NCBI RefSeq assembly: GCF_902498805.1
Contig: NZ_LR701582.1
Location: 1-64,000, forward strand
Direction of reading: 5' to 3'
Length of the DNA stretch: 64,000 nt
Source of the DNA: Imperialibacter sp. EC-SDR9
GTDB taxonomy: Bacteria; Bacteroidota; Bacteroidia; Cytophagales; Cyclobacteriaceae
Shown here: positions 7,702 to 15,987 of the stretch, in pieces
Numbering within the stretch: position 1 is the first letter of the stretch
How the letters are laid out: every line of letters starts with the position of its first letter
Made by a program: the position numbers and the translations under genes
Notes under the pieces: generated by a model
What the model saw: the letters and a program-made list of their open reading frames with translations, nothing else
What the model was told of the DNA's origin: nothing
Database searches by the model: none

Positions 7702-8709
7702 TCAGCTGCCCTTGTTGTATCTCGACTTATAGTCGTTGGGAGAAACACCAGTGATTCTGGAAAATACAGTACGAAAAGCTTTGGTGTCGCTGTAACCTAC
7801 GTCGTACATGATTTCACCGACTGTTTTTCTCGTGTTTTCCAGAAATTTCTTGGCTGCTTCTACTTTTACCCTTTGCAAATATTCCAGTGGTGTGAGCCCG
7901 GTGGCGCTGATAAATCGGCGATCGAAATTTCTACGGCCCACATGGAGTTTGTCTGATAAGTCTCCGATCGATATTTTGTCCTGATAGTTCAACTCAAGGT
8001 AAACCTGCGCTTCATATACCTCCTTGTCGTTATGCTTCTTGTGCCCGTTAAAAATGCTGAATGCCGACTGGAAGCTTCTGTCCATGTCGATTTGAAAGAC
8101 CTTAGCACAATATATGGCAAGCTGCCTGTCGTAATATTTCTCAATAAGGTAGATGATCAGGTTGAGGAATGAAAAAGCGCCTCCGTTGGTGTAGATGCCA
8201 TCTTCGTCGGTGATCAGTTTGTCAGTTTTTAAATTTATTTCCGGGAATCGTTGTCTGAATTCAGCGTCAGCAGACCAGTGGGTAGAGCAAGTTTTGCCAT
8301 CAAGCAAGCCAGTGGCCGCCAGCAGAAAGGCACCAGTGCAAATACTGGCAATGGAAGCTCCCTCTTTGTAGTGTTTCACCAGCCAGTTCAGTAGCTGCTT
8401 GTTTTCGCTCAGGGCCTGTTTGTAGTTGTGGTTGAGCGAAGGAATGATGATGAGGTCAGTCTTTTGCACCCTGGATATGGTGGTGTGGGTGTTGACGGAG
8501 AACAACCCACCATGAAAATCAACCTGCCCGGCGACGCCAACCAGCTCAATTTTAAAAAGATCACCGTTGCCTTTTTCCTTCCAAAGGGCATTGGCCCGGG
8601 AAAAAATCTTGTATGAACCCACAATACTGCTAAGGTTATTTTCTCCATTGGGAACAATAATCGACAGGTGCTTCACTGGATTCGTTTTGAGCAAATGTAG
8701 ATCGAACAT
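7702..8709 (-). CDS. GlxA-family AraC-type regulator
   Basis: This 335-residue protein has an N-terminal DJ-1/PfpI-like domain (about residues 15-190, with the nucleophile-elbow-like ASICTGAFLLAATGLLDG) and a C-terminal AraC helix-turn-helix domain (about 230-330, DKISIGDLSDKLHVGRRNFDRRF... GLTPLEYLQRVKVEAAKKFLE... VGYSDTKAFRTVFSRITGVSP). Such proteins are transcription activators whose DJ-1-like part usually acts as a ligand sensor. It is transcribed divergently from the two SRPBCC genes, 97 bases apart, and probably controls them. Convergent with arr on the other side. Confidence 0.92.
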   Translation of the reverse strand: MFDLHLLKTNPVKHLSIIVPNGENNLSSIVGSYKIFSRANALWKEKGNGDLFKIELVGVAGQVDFHGGLFSVNTHTTISRVQKTDLIIIPSLNHNYKQALSENKQLLNWLVKHYKEGASIASICTGAFLLAATGLLDGKTCSTHWSADAEFRQRFPEINLKTDKLITDEDGIYTNGGAFSFLNLIIYLIEKYYDRQLAIYCAKVFQIDMDRSFQSAFSIFNGHKKHNDKEVYEAQVYLELNYQDKISIGDLSDKLHVGRRNFDRRFISATGLTPLEYLQRVKVEAAKKFLENTRKTVGEIMYDVGYSDTKAFRTVFSRITGVSPNDYKSRYNKGS

Positions 8710-8770
8710 ATGTCTAAATCAACCCTTCATATTGTCTGATTGGGCTACCTTTTTGGGAGTTTTTGGACTG

Positions 8771-8778
8771 TACTTTTG
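8771..8778 (+). promoter_or_regulatory. Putative -7 element TACTTTTG
   Basis: TACTTTTG fits TAnnTTTG and lies 28 bases before the ATG at 8807, in the divergent gap to the GlxA-type regulator. A TTG at 8753-8755 is 15 bases upstream, slightly short for the usual 17-23. Confidence 0.45.
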
Positions 8779-8806
8779 TGTAAGCGATTTAAAAACAAAC
8801 CGAAAA

Positions 8807-9280
8807 ATGGAAATGAAGGAGTCGAGCCAGGTGAAGGATAGTAGCAAAGTGAGAAGCTTTAGCCGCAGTTTTACAACAGCGATGCCGCCCGGGGAAGTAT
8901 TTGAATTGTTGCTTGATGTGAAGAAGTGGTGGTCGGGCTTTTATGAAGAAACTATTGCCGGAAGGAGCAGTAAAAAGGGCGATGAGTTTTCATTCAAGGC
9001 AGGGGGAGGAGCTCATTATTCAAAGCAAAAACTCATTGAACTGGTTCCGCAAAAGAAGATTGCGTGGTTGGTTACCGAGAGTAACCTGACCTTTTTGGAT
9101 AGGTCAGATGAATGGGTTGATACGAAAATTTGCTTTGCCATAAGTCAGCAGGCTGGAAACACCGTGGTGACATTTACACATGAAGGCTTAACCCCGGGAC
9201 TCGAATGTTACAATGAATGCTCACTAGCCTGGGGAAGCTATATGGGACAGATGGAGCAGATGCTGAATAAGGATGTGTAA
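8807..9280 (+). CDS. SRPBCC (AHSA1-like) domain protein
   Basis: A 157-residue cytoplasmic protein of the START/SRPBCC fold: an N-terminal strand SFTTAMPPGEVFELLLDVKKWWSG, middle strands, and a C-terminal TVVTFTHEGLTPGLECYNECSLAWGSYM. Members bind hydrophobic ligands in a deep cavity; no substrate can be inferred. The upstream frame is open further, but the added residues overlap the divergent promoter region and are not family-like; ATG 8807 (or 8813) is chosen. The next gene, four bases downstream, encodes a paralogue with a lipoprotein signal. Confidence 0.85.
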   Translation: MEMKESSQVKDSSKVRSFSRSFTTAMPPGEVFELLLDVKKWWSGFYEETIAGRSSKKGDEFSFKAGGGAHYSKQKLIELVPQKKIAWLVTESNLTFLDRSDEWVDTKICFAISQQAGNTVVTFTHEGLTPGLECYNECSLAWGSYMGQMEQMLNKDV

Positions 9281-9283
9281 AAA

Positions 9284-9889
9284 ATGAAGGAAACAGTAAT
9301 TCTCTCTCTGGCAGCATGGCTGATGTTGTGCGCCTGTAATCGAGGTGAACAAGCACCCAAAAACGAAATAATAGAAAGTACTTTACAACAAACTGATATG
9401 AACAATCAAGATTTTACTGCAACTATTCTTGTGGATGCGACACCTGAAGATGCATTCAATGCTATTAAGAACTTTCGGGCCTGGTGGTCGGAGGAGATTG
9501 AGGGCCCTACCGATCAGCCTGGTGAGACATTTTTCTATCATTATAAAGACATCCACTTGTGCAAAATGAAACTGGAGGTGATGGAGAAGAACAAAAAGCT
9601 GGAGTATTTGGTGTTGGAAAATGAATTCAACTTCATTGAAGACAAAACAGAATGGGTGAACACCCGGCTGATTTTCGAAATCACTGGGCAGGGTAGCAAA
9701 ACGAAAGTGGTATTCACACATCAGGGGTTAGTGCCCGAATATGAGTGCTACAATGTTTGCAACGATGCGTGGACCGGTTACATCACCAACAGCCTCTATA
9801 AATTGATTACGGAGGGCAAACGTGAACCTAATCCCATCGACAAGGACGGTTTTAATGCAGAGCTGGCCAAAAAGTGGCAGTTGAACTAA
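9284..9889 (+). CDS. SRPBCC domain lipoprotein
   Basis: A 201-residue paralogue of the preceding gene product. It begins with a lipoprotein signal (MKETVILSLAAWLMLCAC, lipobox LCA-C, cysteine at 18), a linker, and then an SRPBCC domain from about residue 40 (FTATILVDATPEDAFNAIKNFRAWWSE) to GLVPEYECYNVCNDAWTGYI. The motif ECYNxC..AW is shared with the upstream protein. The product should be anchored in a membrane facing the periplasm, unusual for this mostly cytosolic fold. The three-base spacing implies one mRNA with the upstream gene. Confidence 0.85.
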   Translation: MKETVILSLAAWLMLCACNRGEQAPKNEIIESTLQQTDMNNQDFTATILVDATPEDAFNAIKNFRAWWSEEIEGPTDQPGETFFYHYKDIHLCKMKLEVMEKNKKLEYLVLENEFNFIEDKTEWVNTRLIFEITGQGSKTKVVFTHQGLVPEYECYNVCNDAWTGYITNSLYKLITEGKREPNPIDKDGFNAELAKKWQLN

Positions 9890-9930
9890 CTAATAGCCGA
9901 TGCCGGGGTGACAAGAACAGGCGAATCTGT

Positions 9931-11229
9931 TCAGTTTACTTTGCTCTTGTCTACCCTCGTTGGTGTGTCTTCGCCTGAGATCATGCCAGTAGCAGCGGCA
10001 GCAATGGCCTTGATGGTATTAGTCATATGTGCCAAGTCTAACGTGCTCACTTCATCTGATGCTTTGTGGTAGTCTTTGTCGACATCGATGGGTGTGGTGC
10101 TGATGGAGTGAGCAGGCACGCCTAGTCTGGCCAGTGTGGCATTATCGGACCGGTAGAACAGGTTTTGGTCGGGGTAAGGGTCGGCGTAGAACTCATATTC
10201 GGTGCCTTTCACAGCCTTTTGCAAAAGCTCGCCAAAGCTGGATTTGTCAAAGCCGGTTACCCAGGCGGTGTTTGGCCCGCTCACGGCAGGCTTGCCAATC
10301 ATTTCGATATTGAACATTGCCACAATCTCGTCGGGGTTCAATTGTCGGGAGAAGTACTTCGAACCGTAGCCTCCACCTTCCTCGGCCGTAAAGGCAGCAA
10401 ACAGAATGGTGCGCTCAGGCTGTATGCCCATGTCTTTGAAATATTTGGCCAAAGTGATGACGGCTGTGGTGCCCGAAGCGTCGTCGTTGGCGCCGTTGAA
10501 GATGGTGTCTCCTTTCGTGCCTCTGATGCCCAGGTGATCGTAGTGGGCGCTGAAAAGAACAATTTCATTGGCACGGTTGCCACTTATTTTGCCTACTACG
10601 TTCGACAAACTTTCTGTTTTGACGTCGTTTTCAACGCTTACGTTTAGCGAGCTTATCTCGGTAATACTCGTCAGGATCAGCACAAAAGCCTTTTTATCCA
10701 ATGCCATCACATGGTTACCTCCCGATAATGAGCCACGATACCTTTCGAAAATGACCTGATGAGAAGGATCAGCTAATATCAGCGCTTTCCCTTTCATGCC
10801 TCTGGCCTGAGAAATGGCACCCCGCAGGTTGCCGTCGGCGGTTACCACGATCACTTCTACCTCGTCAATGCTTGTGATTTCCAGTTTTTCGTTGTCCACC
10901 GAAACAGCAGCGTACTCTTCAGCCACAGGTTGCCCGTTGAGCGTCACCGCCACACTTTTGGGAGTGATGGTGTACATGTCGAACTTTTGCTCATAGCTGG
11001 TCAATCCATCCACATACTCCAATCCTGCTGCCTTAAATTCTCCCTGAATGAATTTCGAAGCCTTTTCAATACCCGGGCTGAACATCCTTCGGCCTTCCAT
11101 ATCGTCAGCGGCCAGGGTAGTGATGATACGGGTCACGTCGGCTTCCTTTATTTCGGCAGCAGGCTGGCAGCTGATGACCAGTGAGGTGAACAATAACAAC
11201 AAAGAGGGGAGGATTGCGGTGTTTTTCAT
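9931..11229 (-). CDS. M28-family zinc aminopeptidase, lipoprotein
   Basis: A 432-residue protein with a lipoprotein signal (LLLFTSLVISC, cysteine at 21) and an M28 peptidase domain in the C-terminal half. Metal-site motifs are visible in order: LFSAHYDHLG near residue 226 (His), NGANDDASGT (bridging Asp), AFTAEEGGGYGS (catalytic and metal Glu), FNIEMIG (the usual Asp/Glu position) and DYHKASDEV (second His). Members release N-terminal residues from peptides with two zinc ions. The region between signal and catalytic core resembles a PA-type insert. It converges with the SRPBCC lipoprotein gene and is monocistronic. Confidence 0.92.
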   Translation of the reverse strand: MKNTAILPSLLLLFTSLVISCQPAAEIKEADVTRIITTLAADDMEGRRMFSPGIEKASKFIQGEFKAAGLEYVDGLTSYEQKFDMYTITPKSVAVTLNGQPVAEEYAAVSVDNEKLEITSIDEVEVIVVTADGNLRGAISQARGMKGKALILADPSHQVIFERYRGSLSGGNHVMALDKKAFVLILTSITEISSLNVSVENDVKTESLSNVVGKISGNRANEIVLFSAHYDHLGIRGTKGDTIFNGANDDASGTTAVITLAKYFKDMGIQPERTILFAAFTAEEGGGYGSKYFSRQLNPDEIVAMFNIEMIGKPAVSGPNTAWVTGFDKSSFGELLQKAVKGTEYEFYADPYPDQNLFYRSDNATLARLGVPAHSISTTPIDVDKDYHKASDEVSTLDLAHMTNTIKAIAAAATGMISGEDTPTRVDKSKVN

Positions 11230-11475
11230 ATCAGGCTAAGTCAAAGATTTTAATGGAGTCAGAAAGTTACAATTTATTTTCTCAGTTGATCAAATGCCGT
11301 TGGGGTGAATACCGGCAGCCTAACGTCTTTCTTCCTGAAGGGCTTGCTATTCTTTTGTTCGGCTCACATTTTATTTCCACGATGTCGATAAGTTGATGTC
11401 GCAGTGTATTTTTGCCAATGTGCACTTTGGCAACGCTGTGCCCATCTGCTGCCTAACCCGTAATTGTCCCGTTTT

Positions 11476-13473
11476 ATGCGCCAATCTTTTGTAAGGGAGC
11501 TTGTCCTGATGTCACTGCTCCTTTTTGCTGCGAATGTATACGCTAAGCAGTCCGGTACCAGCGAGCTTGAGAAGCTGTTTGCTGAAGCAAGTACTGTCTT
11601 GTGCCAAGATGTAGAAAAGGCCGACTCACTGGCTGCCCGATTGCTCGACCTGGCTGAACAAGCGAAAGAGATCAGCTATCAAGCCAGGGCCTATAAGCTG
11701 ATGGGAGACAATGCTTCCTGTCAGCAGCAGTTCCAGAAGGCCATTGAGAGGCACGTGAGAGCGGTAGCTTTGTTTGAGCAGGCGGGCGAAGACGAATTCA
11801 CCATTCGCAGCCTGGTCAACCTGGCCAACAGCTATATTAAACTTAGCAAGACCGATTCGGTAGAACTCTCTCTGAATAGAGCTGAGGTTATCAATGATCG
11901 GCTGAAGTCTGATTTTATGGCGGCGCAGATTTACCTTGTAAAATCCAGCTATTACAGCGACTTCTCTAAAAATGATTCTGTAGTGTTTTATTCACTGAAA
12001 GCTTTGTCATTAGGTGAAAAAATCGCCGACGAGTCGGTTGTTAACCGGGCTGTTATTACCCTCGGCGCTGCCTATTTTCAGAATGAGGACTTTCGGTTGG
12101 CCATCAGGTACTTTCGAAAGTCACGTGAGCAGTTGCTTAGTCAAACCAACCAGGCCAACCTGTCGATAGTGAACTACAACATGGCCAATAGCTACACTGC
12201 CCTCAACATGTATGACTCTGCCACCTACTTTTATCAGGAGGCCCTCGAAAGCCCCGGGGTAGAGGGCAATAAGTTTTTGCAGGGGTACTTTTATGAAGGG
12301 CTGGCTGAAATGCAGGGCAGCATGGGGCTGTACAACGAGTCGATTGCCAACCACTTGAAGGCGATTGAGTTGTGCAAAGAGGTGGGGGAGAAACGAAATC
12401 TGTCGGCGGCCTATGTGAACCTGTCGGAAATATTTCTCAAGACAGGGAAGACGGCGGAAGCGATCAGGTATGCCGAGCTTGGAGCCGGGCTTTCTCATGA
12501 CATTGAATTCATTGAAAAGGAATCGGACGCTTATTGGATGCTGAGTAATGCTTACCGGGCGTCGGGCCGTTACAAGGAAGGCCTCGAGGCGCTGCACAAG
12601 TTTTATAAGCTCGACAGCACCATGCTGAACCAAACCAAGGCGTTGCAGATATCGGACCTGAACATCAAATACGAAACGGAGAAAAAGGAGAATGAGATCG
12701 ACCGCCTTGCACAAATGGCAGAGATACAGGCGCTGCAGCTCAGCCAGCAGCGATACCTGATCATTGGCGGAGCGATTGTGCTGCTGCTGGTGATCGCTAT
12801 TTTGGTGCTTTACTACAGGCAAAGGGCCGACAGGCAAACCCAGGCGTTGACCCAGCTGGAGCAGAAAGCCCTGCGAAGCCAGCTCAATCCTCACTTTATT
12901 TTCAATGCGCTCGGTGCCATTCAAAACTATATGTTGCAAAACAAACCGCAGGATGCTGCTTCCTTTATGAGTCGCTTTGCCCGGCTCATGCGCCAGATTT
13001 TGGAAAACTCCAGGGAGGACTTCATTACATTGGATGAAGAAGTGGCCACGCTGGAAAACTACCTGGAGCTACAGCTGCTGCGGTTCAACAACTCCTTTGA
13101 GTATGAGCTAACAGTGGACGAGGCCATCGACCCGGAGGAGGTATCGATTCCGCCGATGTTTGCCCAGCCCTTGATTGAAAACGCACTGGAGCACGGGCTG
13201 AAAGGAAAAATAGACGGAGCCAAAGTGAAAATAACCTTCCGGCAGGAGGGTGAGTATGTGCTGCTGACGGTGGAAGACAACGGTAAAGGGATTGCCAGTG
13301 AGGTGAAGGCGAAGGAGGGCCACAAGTCACTTGCTGGCGTGATCACTAATGAGCGCATTGAGTTGTTCAACGCAGGTCTTAAAAGCAAAATCAGGCTGAT
13401 TGTAGAAGACTTGACGGGCGTAGGCAGCTCGGGCACCAGGGTGCAGCTGATGTTGCCTTACAGGGAGGGGTGA
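11476..13473 (+). CDS. LytS-type sensor histidine kinase with TPR region
   Basis: A 665-residue protein: signal peptide (MRQSFVRELVLMSLLLFAANVYA), a periplasmic tetratricopeptide array of roughly residues 50-390, a coiled segment, one membrane helix (about 432-452), then a His_kinase domain with QLNPHFIFNALGAIQNYM near residue 468 and a HATPase domain ending with DNGKGI and GSSGTRVQLMLP. In this class the phosphorylated His lies in NPHF and the partner is normally a LytTR response regulator. No such regulator lies beside it, so it is an orphan in this window. ATG 11476 is chosen over the in-frame TTG at 11464. A TATTTTTG -7-like element lies at 11407-11414. Confidence 0.9.
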   Translation: MRQSFVRELVLMSLLLFAANVYAKQSGTSELEKLFAEASTVLCQDVEKADSLAARLLDLAEQAKEISYQARAYKLMGDNASCQQQFQKAIERHVRAVALFEQAGEDEFTIRSLVNLANSYIKLSKTDSVELSLNRAEVINDRLKSDFMAAQIYLVKSSYYSDFSKNDSVVFYSLKALSLGEKIADESVVNRAVITLGAAYFQNEDFRLAIRYFRKSREQLLSQTNQANLSIVNYNMANSYTALNMYDSATYFYQEALESPGVEGNKFLQGYFYEGLAEMQGSMGLYNESIANHLKAIELCKEVGEKRNLSAAYVNLSEIFLKTGKTAEAIRYAELGAGLSHDIEFIEKESDAYWMLSNAYRASGRYKEGLEALHKFYKLDSTMLNQTKALQISDLNIKYETEKKENEIDRLAQMAEIQALQLSQQRYLIIGGAIVLLLVIAILVLYYRQRADRQTQALTQLEQKALRSQLNPHFIFNALGAIQNYMLQNKPQDAASFMSRFARLMRQILENSREDFITLDEEVATLENYLELQLLRFNNSFEYELTVDEAIDPEEVSIPPMFAQPLIENALEHGLKGKIDGAKVKITFRQEGEYVLLTVEDNGKGIASEVKAKEGHKSLAGVITNERIELFNAGLKSKIRLIVEDLTGVGSSGTRVQLMLPYREG

Positions 13474-13482
13474 AGGGTGTTT

Positions 13483-13510
13483 CTCAGAGTCCCTTGCAGG
13501 AGACTCTGAG
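13483..13510. repeat. 28-bp palindrome, copy 1
   Basis: Arms CTCAGAGTC and GACTCTGAG are exact complements around CCTTGCAGGA, whose CCT/AGG can extend the stem to 12 bp with one bulged A and a three-base loop. It lies between the convergent ends of the kinase gene and the DUF2442 gene and may act as a bidirectional terminator. Near-identical copies are at 14684-14710 and 14733-14760, and a diverged copy is at 14163-14189. Confidence 0.75.
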
Positions 13511-13526
13511 TGAAAATCGGGCTTTG

Positions 13527-13910
13527 TTAAACGATTTGAAGTTTGAATTTCTGTAGTAACTCTTCCTGTATGAGGCTTTTTAACGACGTATCCGCCAGGG
13601 GGATTTCTGCCCATAACACTCCGTCTCCCATGTTCTCAAAATTACTCAATTGTTTGGGGCTCGCTGTAGCCAATCCTCTAAACTGGCTAATCTGACGCTG
13701 TAGTACAGTGCCATTGTTGAGGATAAAAAGAATTGAGTTATTTTCCTTCTGTATGATCACATTGCTGATTTTTAAGCCATTAAAGACGATGGCTGTTTCT
13801 ATTGGTGACATTTCAGACGAATAGATATCCACTTGATCATTGTCCTTAAAGCTTGCGAGTATCTCTTCGATAGACTTTATATCAGTTTTGTCAGTTATTA
13901 CAGTAGGCAT
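13527..13910 (-). CDS. DUF2442-like protein
   Basis: A 127-residue protein with a C-terminal part typical of DUF2442 (VLQRQISQFRGLATASPKQLSNFENMGDGVLWAEIPLADTSLKSLI). DUF2442 proteins are small and often encoded next to DUF4160 proteins, as here, where the upstream DUF4160 gene overlaps by 20 bases. The pair is commonly discussed as a possible toxin-antitoxin or regulatory unit, but no activity is established. Slightly AT-rich compared with flanking genes. Confidence 0.75.
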   Translation of the reverse strand: MPTVITDKTDIKSIEEILASFKDNDQVDIYSSEMSPIETAIVFNGLKISNVIIQKENNSILFILNNGTVLQRQISQFRGLATASPKQLSNFENMGDGVLWAEIPLADTSLKSLIQEELLQKFKLQIV

Positions 13911-14130
13911 CCCAGTATTCCGTTAGTTGTGCTATATTCTCTTCTGCTAATTTAAGCAATTGCCGCTTCTCTTTTTGCTTGAATCCTTTTAGATAAAAAA
14001 CTGCTATATCTGGTTTGATCCATAGTTTTCCACTAGCATCTCCTTTTTTGACGTGCATATGCGCACGTTCGGCGCAGTCTGCTGCAAAAAAATAAAAGAT
14101 ATAGCCCTGGATTGTTAAGACTCTTGGCAT
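13891..14130 (-). CDS. DUF4160 protein
   Basis: A 79-residue protein with the DUF4160 layout: MPRVLTIQGYIFYFFAADCAERAHMHVKKGDASGKLWI, where AHMHVKKG corresponds to the conserved HVHVxxG block, and a C-terminal helix rich in K and E. It is the first gene of a two-gene unit with the overlapping DUF2442 gene. Function is unknown; association with toxin-antitoxin-like units is a context inference. Confidence 0.82.
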   Translation of the reverse strand: MPRVLTIQGYIFYFFAADCAERAHMHVKKGDASGKLWIKPDIAVFYLKGFKQKEKRQLLKLAEENIAQLTEYWDAYCNN

Positions 14131-14162
14131 GGCTCAAAAATAATCTAAAAGGTTAGATTCTT

Positions 14163-14189
14163 CTCAAGCCCTTTGCAGCGGACTCTGCG
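14163..14189. repeat. 28-bp palindrome, diverged copy
   Basis: CTCAAGCCCTTTGCAGCGGACTCTG resembles the CTCAGAGTC... palindrome at 13483 but has lost arm symmetry. Similarity continues beyond it: CAGGCTTTGCTGTACAAGATTTTG here against CGGGCTTTGTTAAACGATTTGAAG after copy 1, so the repeated unit is about 55-60 bases long. Confidence 0.5.
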
Positions 14190-14231
14190 TGAACAGCAGG
14201 CTTTGCTGTACAAGATTTTGATGCAAAAATG

Positions 14232-14663
14232 CTAGAACTCATCTGCACAAGCTCTTGGGGCAATCTGGTCACTAAATTTGTTGATAGCGTGATCTGAATC
14301 CATAGATGTAAAGAAGGTGCTTATGTCTGTTGCAAAAAAGAAAGCTTTTCCATCTGAAAGCTCTAGCTTAAATACAAATGGCGATAGCGACGTTTTTTTG
14401 ACAGCAATAAAGTTTTCTCGTTTAAAACTATCGCTAGATAGTAGGTTTCTGAAATTAATGCTCTGTCCAACCACCTCAATTTCCCGAAGGTTGAGATAAA
14501 GAGCATTGAACCCTGTAACAATCCCAATTCCAACTACAAGACCAAAAAGACCTGACATGGTCGGCTTGATGAAAAGGATTATTGCAAATATCAGCAGCCA
14601 TAATCCACTAAAAAACATCACCACTCCTTGCACAAATATGACAGCTATACTTCCGATTTTCAT
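14232..14663 (-). CDS. Small membrane protein, PH-like C-terminal part
   Basis: A 143-residue protein with two predicted membrane helices (about residues 5-31 and 37-58) followed by a cytoplasmic beta-rich region (LREIEVVGQSINFRNLLSS... VKKTSLSPFVFKLELSDGKAFFFA). The layout of two helices plus a small beta domain resembles bacterial PH-like membrane proteins, but no specific family is recognised. The gene at 50597 has the same length and layout. It stands alone, downstream of the chitinase-like gene and the palindromic repeats. Confidence 0.7.
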   Translation of the reverse strand: MKIGSIAVIFVQGVVMFFSGLWLLIFAIILFIKPTMSGLFGLVVGIGIVTGFNALYLNLREIEVVGQSINFRNLLSSDSFKRENFIAVKKTSLSPFVFKLELSDGKAFFFATDISTFFTSMDSDHAINKFSDQIAPRACADEF

Positions 14664-14683
14664 AGTCTTTGTATGTCCTCAGT

Positions 14684-14710
14684 CTCAGAGTCCCTTGCAG
14701 GAGGCTCTGA
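14684..14710. repeat. 28-bp palindrome, copy 2
   Basis: CTCAGAGTCCCTTGCAGGAGGCTCTGA, differing from copy 1 by one A-to-G change in the right arm and a missing last base. It lies 3' of the GH18 gene, 22 bases from copy 3. Confidence 0.75.
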
Positions 14711-14732
14711 TAGAATGCGATCATCTAAACCC

Positions 14733-14760
14733 CTCAGAGTCCCTTGCAGGAGACTCTGAG
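14733..14760. repeat. 28-bp palindrome, copy 3
   Basis: Identical to copy 1 over all 28 bases. It lies 21 bases beyond the stop of the GH18 gene and could end its transcript. Confidence 0.8.
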
Positions 14761-14781
14761 GGGAAAGCTCGAATGCTTTTC

Positions 14782-15921
14782 TCAATCCAAATGCTCATTC
14801 ACCACATCCAGCAAGTACTCCTTCGGGTCGCTGGCGTATTGCCAGAACATGATGCCGGCCAGGCCATTGTCGTTAACATATTCGCACTTAAGCTTCACAG
14901 AGCTTTCGTCGTCGTATACTACCAACTGGTTGTTCTCGGCATTGAACAAGTAAGGTGACTTAGCCGCATCATCCCAGTAGCGTACGAACCCAGCCTTGGC
15001 CATCAGGCTGTCTTTGATGAACGTAAAGCCGCCACCTCTCATTACCTCGTCCCTCGGGCGAAGGATGCCCAGATTATCGCTGCTTTTCATCGTCCAGCTA
15101 CGGCCGTAGAAGGGAACTCCCAGCACCAGCTTCTCAGCCGGCACGCCCTGCTCGATATAGGTTTTCACGGCTTTGTCGGCAGAATTTTCTTTTTCATAGT
15201 TTTCGGAAGGATAGAGGTTGCTATGGTGCCCCACGGTATCCCCGGCCACATAGAAATCGTAAGCCATGATGTTCACGAAGTCGATATGTTTGGCTACGTC
15301 GCCCATATTGGTGACTTCAAAAAGCCTCGGGAAGCAGGGGAGTGCGGTGGATACAATGTATTTCTTGCCAGTGGTAGCTGCCAAAGCATCCAGCTCTTTC
15401 CTGATGGCTTCAAACATCAGGGTGAAGTTCTCTTTGTCCTCATCCCGGAACACATTGTCCTCACCTTTCAGGCCAGGGTATTCCCAGTCGATATCGATAC
15501 CGTCGAGGTTGTAGTCGGCTACGATTTTGGCACCGCTCTTAGCAAACTTTTCCCGGGAGCTGGGTGTGAGCACAGCATCCGAAAAGTTCTCGCTCCACGA
15601 CCAGCCACCTATCGAGATCACGATTTTCAGGTCAGGATTGTCTTTTTTCAGGTAGTTGAGCTTTCGAAAGTTGACGCTGTCAGTTTCGAGGTTGGTTAAC
15701 CACGCCAGGCTGTCTTTTACGTCTACAAAGGCGTAGTTGATAATGGTCAGCTTGTTGGCGTCAATATCTTTTTCATCGAGCAAACCACGGAAGCCTGGTA
15801 CGTAGCCGATGATTTCTTTTTTTGAAACGGAGGCTTCGATTGTTTCTTTTGATGTTTCCTGTTGGCAAAAGGAAAGGGCCAGGCACGATGTTGCAAGGAC
15901 TATGGAATTGATCTTATTCAT
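14782..15921 (-). CDS. GH18 chitinase-like lipoprotein
   Basis: A 379-residue protein with a lipoprotein signal (SCLALSFC, cysteine at 19) and a single glycoside hydrolase family 18 domain. Visible hallmarks are VISIGGWSWS (101-110), the catalytic DGIDIDWEYP (140-149, acid Glu147), NIMAYDFY and the C-terminal GIMFWQYASDP. GH18 enzymes cleave beta-1,4 bonds in chitin or related N-acetylglucosamine polymers by substrate-assisted catalysis. There is no carbohydrate-binding module. A GH20 hexosaminidase at 53800 could complete degradation to GlcNAc. Confidence 0.93.
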   Translation of the reverse strand: MNKINSIVLATSCLALSFCQQETSKETIEASVSKKEIIGYVPGFRGLLDEKDIDANKLTIINYAFVDVKDSLAWLTNLETDSVNFRKLNYLKKDNPDLKIVISIGGWSWSENFSDAVLTPSSREKFAKSGAKIVADYNLDGIDIDWEYPGLKGEDNVFRDEDKENFTLMFEAIRKELDALAATTGKKYIVSTALPCFPRLFEVTNMGDVAKHIDFVNIMAYDFYVAGDTVGHHSNLYPSENYEKENSADKAVKTYIEQGVPAEKLVLGVPFYGRSWTMKSSDNLGILRPRDEVMRGGGFTFIKDSLMAKAGFVRYWDDAAKSPYLFNAENNQLVVYDDESSVKLKCEYVNDNGLAGIMFWQYASDPKEYLLDVVNEHLD

Positions 15922-15987
15922 GAACGAGGGATTTTGACAAACACATAGAGCAGACTGTTTTGGTTAGGGTTAAATAAACGAATGTCC

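Noticed and set aside
8567-8806. N-terminal extension of the first SRPBCC protein
   Set aside because: The extra 80 residues run through the divergent promoter and into the start of the GlxA-type gene and show no SRPBCC similarity.
12121-12939. 272-codon open frame on the minus strand
   Set aside because: It lies wholly inside the LytS-type kinase gene, whose plus-strand frame has clear TPR and kinase motifs; the minus translation has no family features.
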